Assembly (NCBI GenBank): GCA_910577235.1
Contig: CAJTMX010000049.1
Span: 1-18,378, forward strand
DNA from: an uncultured Acetatifactor sp.
GTDB lineage: Bacteria > Bacillota > Clostridia > Lachnospirales > Lachnospiraceae
Direction of reading: 5' to 3'
Length of the DNA: 18,378 bases
The position numbers and the translations under genes were made by a program. This document shows positions 14,647 through 18,378 of this stretch, piece by piece. Within the stretch, counting starts at the first letter, position 1. Every line of letters starts with the position of its first letter. The notes beneath the pieces are model-generated. The model was not told where the DNA came from. It made no database searches and saw only the letters and a list, made by a program, of their open reading frames with translations.

Positions 14647-15096
14647 TCAAATTATAAAATTGACCGCAGCAAATATTACATGGCAGAGCGTAAAGATCAC
14701 ACACGGGATAACCGCGATGATATTTTTTCTGTCAATGGCATGTAGCATAAATGCTAAACAGGGCGGAATAGTCAGGCCTAAAATAACAGGTGTATTAGTT
14801 TTCCCCGCGTAATAGATTCCCCAACTTATATAGTACAACAGGCACAAGATCAGTACGCCGATCATCCAGGGAGTCAGGCCCTGTTTTTTATGCTCCCTAT
14901 TTGTGAGGATGCAGAGAGCGGCGATCATCAGTACCTGGCTGATCGAGGCCAGCGTGTCGATCATAGGGGTTGCTGATTCGATCCTCAGTATGTCATCCGG
15001 CGCAGGGACGGCGAACCAGATGAAGTTTGGGAGCATGATGAACAGAAACAGTAATAGGGAAATCATGTTAAAATGAATTTTGTAGTTTTTTAGCAT
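14647..15096 (-). CDS. Small multi-pass membrane protein of unknown function
   Basis: 149-aa integral membrane protein. Hydrophobic segments lie at about 11-30, 47-65, 77-95, 103-119 and 125-146, suggesting four or five transmembrane helices with short polar loops (NREHKKQG, YYAGKTNT). No enzyme motif is recognisable. GAGGAG lies 6-7 nt before the ATG, so the start is credible. It is divergent from the AraC-type regulator, whose start is 303 bp away across a repeat-rich intergenic region; shared control is possible. It is not close enough to rtcB (about 560 bp) to be in its operon. Confidence 0.75.
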   Translation of the reverse strand: MLKNYKIHFNMISLLLFLFIMLPNFIWFAVPAPDDILRIESATPMIDTLASISQVLMIAALCILTNREHKKQGLTPWMIGVLILCLLYYISWGIYYAGKTNTPVILGLTIPPCLAFMLHAIDRKNIIAVIPCVIFTLCHVIFAAVNFII

Positions 15097-15164
15097 ATAT
15101 GTCTCCTCTTTCGCAGAAATTAAAATGGAGCATCCTTGCAGCCTGTTTTCGGCAGAAACCCAAA

Positions 15165-15206
15165 GTGTTCAACACAAAAGTGCTGATTTCTGTTCTAAGT
15201 ATAGCA
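15165..15206 (-). promoter_or_regulatory. Extended -10 promoter and palindrome for the membrane protein
   Basis: The minus-strand extended -10 is TGCTATACT (15206-15198), with no good -35. Downstream, within the 5' UTR, lies the palindrome GTGTTCAACAC (15165-15175), a possible operator. Confidence 0.45.
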
Positions 15207-15250
15207 CAGTATCATTTAGTTTTCCACAATGAATAATGGACACAAAACAT

Positions 15251-15283
15251 AGCCTTCCATGGTGGACATGAGCCGGGAAGGCT
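15251..15283. promoter_or_regulatory. 8-bp inverted repeat upstream of the AraC-type gene
   Basis: AGCCTTCC (15251-15258) and GGAAGGCT (15276-15283) are perfect inverted repeats. TGGACA occurs three times nearby (15237, 15263 and 15299). The plus-strand promoter for the AraC-type gene is unclear: TGCTAAAAT at about 15333-15341 or TATACT at about 15369-15374, neither with a good -35. Confidence 0.35.
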
Positions 15284-15399
15284 TGGAAAACCAGACCGTG
15301 GACAACTCAGAAAATGGAATCTCTCTTTTTCGTGCTAAAATCGAGAGGAAAAAACCGAAATTGTAATTTATACTAAAAACTGTTAGGAGAATTGGGATT

Positions 15400-16245
15400 A
15401 TGGAATGGATTGAAAGATTAAATGACGCAATAGGTTATATCGAGGAACATTTAACAAAGGAAATCGATTATGAACGGCTTGGGCAAATTGCTTGTTGTTC
15501 TTCCTATCATTTTCAGAGAATGTTCACTTATATGGCGGGAATTCCTCTATCTGATTATATCCGCAGGAGAAAAATGTCCCTTGCCGCCGTAGATTTACAG
15601 GGGAAAGGCATGAAAATCATTGATGTGGCAGGAAAATACGGATATAATTCCCCCACCGCATTTAACAGAGCATTTCAGTCTGTTCACGGAATTGCCCCAT
15701 CTGCTGTAAAAAAGCAGGGCGTATCCGTAAAATCCTTCCCTCCTATCTTATTCAAAATCACAATAAAAGGAGCTAAAGAAATGAATTACAGAATCGAAAC
15801 AAAAGACGCTTTCCGTATTGTAGGTGTATCCGTACCGTTGAATAAGGATATGGAAAAAAATTTTACAGTCATACCCGCAAAGTGGCAGGAAATATCTACA
15901 GACGGAACATTACAGAGGTTGATTGGCATGATGGACACACCTCCTATAGGAGTGCTTGGTGTCAGCACATGTAATGACCCGGAACCGTGGAGGTATTATA
16001 TTGCGGTATCTACTTCACAGGAAAAGAATGACCTTGAAGATTTTATTGTACCGGCGGCTACTTGGGCAATATTTCCCGGAGAGGGCACAAATCAGTCTAT
16101 CCAGGAATTGGAGCGACGCATCGTAACAGAATGGCTGCCGACTTCAGGATATGAGTATGGAAATGCTCCCGATGTCGAGGTTTATTTAAATCAAGATCCA
16201 CAAAATGCGCAATATGAAGTATGGATACCTGTAGTGAAGAAATAG
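15400..16245 (+). CDS. AraC-family regulator with GyrI-like effector-binding domain
   Basis: 281-aa transcription factor. The N-terminal AraC DNA-binding domain with two HTHs spans about 8-105 (LGQIACCSSYHFQRMFTYMA, then IIDVAGKYGYNSPTAFNRAF), a classic signature. A GyrI-like/AraC effector-binding domain follows (about 128-281, starting MNYRIETKDAFRIVGVSVPL and ending VEVYLNQDP...YEVWIPV). This HTH-first order is the Rob-like layout, in which the C-terminal domain binds small, often amphipathic or drug-like ligands. AGGAG lies about 10 nt before the ATG. It is divergent from the membrane-protein gene and precedes the CD3324-family gene by about 190 bp. Its targets are unknown; the divergent neighbour is the simplest guess. 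Confidence 0.92.
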   Translation: MEWIERLNDAIGYIEEHLTKEIDYERLGQIACCSSYHFQRMFTYMAGIPLSDYIRRRKMSLAAVDLQGKGMKIIDVAGKYGYNSPTAFNRAFQSVHGIAPSAVKKQGVSVKSFPPILFKITIKGAKEMNYRIETKDAFRIVGVSVPLNKDMEKNFTVIPAKWQEISTDGTLQRLIGMMDTPPIGVLGVSTCNDPEPWRYYIAVSTSQEKNDLEDFIVPAATWAIFPGEGTNQSIQELERRIVTEWLPTSGYEYGNAPDVEVYLNQDPQNAQYEVWIPVVKK

Positions 16246-16257
16246 TTGTGGATGTGG

Positions 16258-16287
16258 GTGACAGTACATTTATTATTATGTTATAAT
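16258..16287 (+). promoter_or_regulatory. Promoter of the CD3324-family gene
   Basis: -35 GTGACA (16258-16263), 18-bp spacer, -10 TATAAT (16282-16287). Transcription would start near 16294, giving a leader of about 145 nt that contains a 15-codon ORF and a hairpin. Confidence 0.6.
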
Positions 16288-16334
16288 TTTTAGGTCGTCG
16301 GGAGCCACAAAATAAAATGATGGAGGTATGTTTT

Positions 16335-16382
16335 ATGTTACAGAAATCAAAAAGATATGAAGAAGTGAGATGCCCAGCATAG
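16335..16382 (+). CDS. 15-aa leader ORF before the CD3324-family gene
   Basis: MLQKSKRYEEVRCPA. GGAGG lies 8 nt before the ATG. Its stop codon is inside the left arm of the hairpin at 16377-16406, so translation would open that hairpin. A leader-peptide role is inferred; a chance ORF is possible because it is so short. Confidence 0.4.
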   Translation: MLQKSKRYEEVRCPA

Positions 16383-16406
16383 GCTGATGCATCATATAGC
16401 CTATGC
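16377..16406 (+). promoter_or_regulatory. Leader hairpin overlapping the small ORF's stop
   Basis: GCATAGGCT (16377-16385) and AGCCTATGC (16398-16406) form a perfect 9-bp stem around a 12-nt loop. No U-tract follows, so it is not a terminator. It lies about 20 nt before the RBS of the next gene. Confidence 0.45.
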
Positions 16407-16439
16407 CTTTACAGATGTCAAATATTTGGAGGCTAGTAA

Positions 16440-16709
16440 ATGGGCTATAAGAGAAGTACTTCAATTCTTCCACCGGAACTGATACAGCAGATCCAAAAAT
16501 ATGTGGACGGCGAGTATATATATATTCCCCGTATCGCTGAAAAACGAAAAAACTGGGGAGATAATACCAACACCCGTCAAACATTGGCTTTAAGAAATGA
16601 GGAAATATTTCATAAATACCAAAGCGGCGCTGCTGTCAGCAACCTGGCAGAACAATATCACATTTCAACACAGGGAATCTACAAAATATTATCAAAATTC
16701 AAAGGATAA
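16440..16709 (+). CDS. CD3324-family small HTH protein
   Basis: 89-aa protein of the CD3324 family, common in clostridia. The conserved N-terminal block (ILPPELIQQIQKYVDGEYIY, then IPRIAEKRKNWGDNT) is followed by a C-terminal HTH of the Mor/transposase type (about 64-87, AVSNLAEQYHISTQGIYKIL). It probably binds DNA, but no target is known for the family. GGAGG lies 7 nt before the ATG. It is transcribed alone from the promoter at 16258-16287 and is followed by a terminator, so it is a monocistronic unit between the AraC-type gene and the methyltransferase. Confidence 0.88.
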   Translation: MGYKRSTSILPPELIQQIQKYVDGEYIYIPRIAEKRKNWGDNTNTRQTLALRNEEIFHKYQSGAAVSNLAEQYHISTQGIYKILSKFKG

Positions 16710-16718
16710 CCCTATAAC

Positions 16719-16754
16719 GGGCAACAGGTCGCTATATGACTTGTTGCCTTGTTT
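16719..16754 (+). terminator. Intrinsic terminator after the CD3324-family gene
   Basis: GGCAACA (16720-16726) pairs with TGTTGCC (16742-16748), and GTC with GAC inside, around GCTATAT, followed by TTGTTT. The U-tract is interrupted, so strength is moderate. Confidence 0.6.
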
Positions 16755-16763
16755 GGATGGAAT

Positions 16764-16807
16764 CATACATCGAATGTATGTCTAAATGTTATTACGCAAT
16801 CATTTAG
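16764..16807. repeat. Two adjacent inverted repeats upstream of the methyltransferase promoter
   Basis: CATACAT-CGA-ATGTATG (16764-16780) and CTAAATG/CATTTAG (16782-16788 and 16801-16807) lie side by side, ending 5 bp before the -35. They could be operators; AT-rich sequence makes short dyads common. Confidence 0.35.
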
Positions 16808-16811
16808 TTGC

Positions 16812-16841
16812 TTGTAAGTTCTATCGCTGGTCCATTATAAT
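16812..16841 (+). promoter_or_regulatory. Promoter of the methyltransferase gene
   Basis: -35 TTGTAA (16812-16817), 18-bp spacer, -10 TATAAT (16836-16841). The start near 16848 leaves a leader of about 40 nt. Confidence 0.6.
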
Positions 16842-16888
16842 TTCTATATAACTATTCCATCATTATTTTAGTAACAGGGGAGGCAATA

Positions 16889-17614
16889 ATGAATAATTAC
16901 AGGGATTATCTTTATATGCTGGAAGATAATGCACATTTGATTAGTATGGTGCCCGTGGAAGAGCTGATTCGGTTTGGTTATGAAATTGGACTAGACGAGA
17001 ATTCCAAAATACTTGATCTATGCTGTGGTTATGGTACTTTGCTCAAGATATGGAGCGAAACCTTTGGAATTACCGGAGTAGGCGTTGATATCTGTGAGGA
17101 ATTTCTTTCTGTTGGAAGGGAACGGCTGGTGAAATACGGAATCGAAAAAGTTACTTTACATTGCGAAGATGTGAAATTATATCGGGACAATGAAAAATAC
17201 GATGTGGTCATTTGTAGCGAGACAATAGACAGTATTCCAGAGACCTTGAATCTTGGAAACAAATTCCTTAAACCAGGTGGTCTGCTTGCATACCAAAAAT
17301 TGTTTTCAAAAATAAAAATTCCACCCAAAGAGCTTGTAGAATTTGATGCAGAGGTGCTACCATTATCCGAACTAAATCATATTTTTAACGAAAATGGATT
17401 TCAGATTACATCCATGGCCAGTGATACTATTGGTATGTGGGAAAAATATGTTTTGAACTGGAATGGAAAGAGGGATTTGCTTAGTTTGAAACAGGATATA
17501 CACAATCAAGACCTAAAAAACTGGATAAAGCATTGGTATGATATGTATTTTGATTATCGCCGTCAATATGAGGGACAGGCAATGTTTGGATTGCAGCAAA
17601 TTGTGACAAGATGA
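16889..17614 (+). CDS. Class I SAM-dependent methyltransferase
   Basis: 241-aa cytoplasmic methyltransferase with a Rossmann-type SAM-binding fold. Motif I is ILDLCCGYGTLLK (41-53), with the acidic end of strand 2 at GVGVDICEE (63-71). Later motifs are DVVICSETIDSIPE and FLKPGGLLAYQKL. The layout fits small-molecule methyltransferases; the substrate cannot be told. GGGAGG lies 5 nt before the ATG, and the gene has its own promoter. Base composition is lower in GC than the glycosidase operon. It converges on the ABC exporter gene, separated by a strong hairpin. Confidence 0.88.
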   Translation: MNNYRDYLYMLEDNAHLISMVPVEELIRFGYEIGLDENSKILDLCCGYGTLLKIWSETFGITGVGVDICEEFLSVGRERLVKYGIEKVTLHCEDVKLYRDNEKYDVVICSETIDSIPETLNLGNKFLKPGGLLAYQKLFSKIKIPPKELVEFDAEVLPLSELNHIFNENGFQITSMASDTIGMWEKYVLNWNGKRDLLSLKQDIHNQDLKNWIKHWYDMYFDYRRQYEGQAMFGLQQIVTR

Positions 17615-17682
17615 AGTAATGGATATGGAGAATCAAGACCCTGTATTTCCATGGCAGAAATTCCAATTTTAGGGGGATACAT

Positions 17683-17710
17683 CAAGCACTTAGAGAGATC
17701 TAAGTGCTTG
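17683..17710. repeat. Perfect 12-bp hairpin with GAGA tetraloop between convergent genes
   Basis: CAAGCACTTAGA (17683-17694) and TCTAAGTGCTTG (17699-17710) pair perfectly around GAGA, a stable GNRA-type loop. It lies between the convergent methyltransferase and ABC genes. No U-tract follows on either strand, so it is not a classical intrinsic terminator; a bidirectional transcription barrier or mRNA 3'-end stabiliser is possible. Confidence 0.6.
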
Positions 17711-17733
17711 CAGCACCCGCCATAATAGCTTTA

Positions 17734-18378
17734 TCATTCGTTAAGAATTTTGTATAAATGGAAAAGTTCCCCTTCTTTTTCCATTAATTCATCAAATTTT
17801 CCTCTTTCCACAATTTTTCCGTCACCCATCACAATGATCTCACTGTACTTTTGCATAAGCGCTTTATTATATCTGTGGGTGATATTTACAATGGTGATAT
17901 CTTCATCCAACAGTCTTTTTTCAATTTCAAAAGCGGTAGCATTGTCAAGCCCCGATGTGATTTCATCGAGAAAGGTCATTGCTTTATTTCTTAAAAATAG
18001 CCTTGCCAAGGCAATTCTCTGCAATTCACCACCCGAAAAATTTTTCCCATTCTCCTGAATTTTTTCATCTACGCCCTCCGGAAGTTTCTGAATGGTATCA
18101 TAGATGCCTGCCTTCCGTAGTGCTTTAATGACCTCGTCTTTTGAATAATTCTGGTATAAGGCCACATTATTAAAAACTGTGTCGTTGAATATGTATGTCT
18201 GCTGGTAGCAAACGGGACTTATATGCATGATACTTTCCTTGTTAAGTCCTGAAAGCTCGTGTCCATTGATCAGAATCCGACCTGTATAATCCGGACCATA
18301 CTCCGTGAGTAATTTTATGATGCTTGATTTTCCACTTCCGCTCTTACCAACAATGGCATACTTCTTGCCTTTCTCAAA
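17734..18378 (-). CDS. ABC transporter ATP-binding domain, partial (5' end beyond window)
   Basis: The visible 214 residues form the C-terminal nucleotide-binding domain. The frame stays open to the right edge, well upstream of the first internal ATG (18228). Walker A is GKSGSGKS (residues 11-18 from the edge), the Q-loop is CYQQTYIFNDTV, the signature is FSGGELQRIALAR, Walker B is MTFLDE followed by a TSGLD D-loop, and the switch His lies in NITHRY. The exporter-style Q-loop and the gene running off the edge suggest a fused transmembrane-ATPase exporter of the peptide, lipid or drug class; the membrane domain would lie outside the window. The stop is TGA at 17736-17734. Confidence 0.93.
   Translation of the reverse strand, partial: FEKGKKYAIVGKSGSGKSSIIKLLTEYGPDYTGRILINGHELSGLNKESIMHISPVCYQQTYIFNDTVFNNVALYQNYSKDEVIKALRKAGIYDTIQKLPEGVDEKIQENGKNFSGGELQRIALARLFLRNKAMTFLDEITSGLDNATAFEIEKRLLDEDITIVNITHRYNKALMQKYSEIIVMGDGKIVERGKFDELMEKEGELFHLYKILNE

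Overview
The window looks like chromosomal DNA from an anaerobic Firmicute, most probably a Lachnospiraceae-type gut clostridium. The grounds are strong AAGGAGG ribosome binding sites, sigma-A type promoters, a CD3324-family HTH gene, a clostridial chemoreceptor and intracellular plant-polysaccharide enzymes. This is inferred from gene content and style only. The left 8.7 kb is visibly more GC-rich than the right 4 kb.

Layout. (1) 126-8898, minus strand: one probable operon read from a consensus promoter (8870-8898) through a structured leader. It encodes a chemoreceptor (MCP), a type-B carboxylesterase, two GH43 glycosidases and a GH31 glycosidase. The enzymes lack signal peptides, so they probably finish imported acetylated arabinoxylan- or xyloglucan-like oligosaccharides in the cytoplasm. 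(2) 8899-11780: a regulatory island. A 638-aa regulator with two separate HTH domains and helical-repeat segments (minus strand) meets, stop codon to stop codon, a 53-aa peptide gene (plus strand) with an N-terminal hydrophobic segment. The peptide gene has a perfect RBS, an extended -10 promoter and a 52-bp near-perfect dyad at its -35. This resembles an RRNPP-type receptor/peptide quorum-sensing pair. (3) 11972-14320, minus strand: rtcB and prfH (RNA ligase plus release factor H, known as a pair that repairs and rescues ribosomes) followed by a 110-aa unknown gene. Upstream of rtcB lies a 26-codon, Arg/Asn-rich leader ORF and mutually exclusive hairpins ending in an intrinsic terminator, which fits ribosome-mediated attenuation. 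(4) 14647-18378: a membrane protein (minus), an AraC/GyrI-like regulator (plus), a CD3324-family HTH protein behind a 15-aa leader ORF (plus), a SAM methyltransferase (plus) and the C-terminal part of an ABC exporter ATPase running off the right edge (minus).

The two most interesting systems are the leader-peptide attenuator of rtcB-prfH, a plausible sensor of ribosome damage or stalling, and the convergent peptide/dual-HTH regulator pair. No tRNA, rRNA, transposase or CRISPR array was seen.
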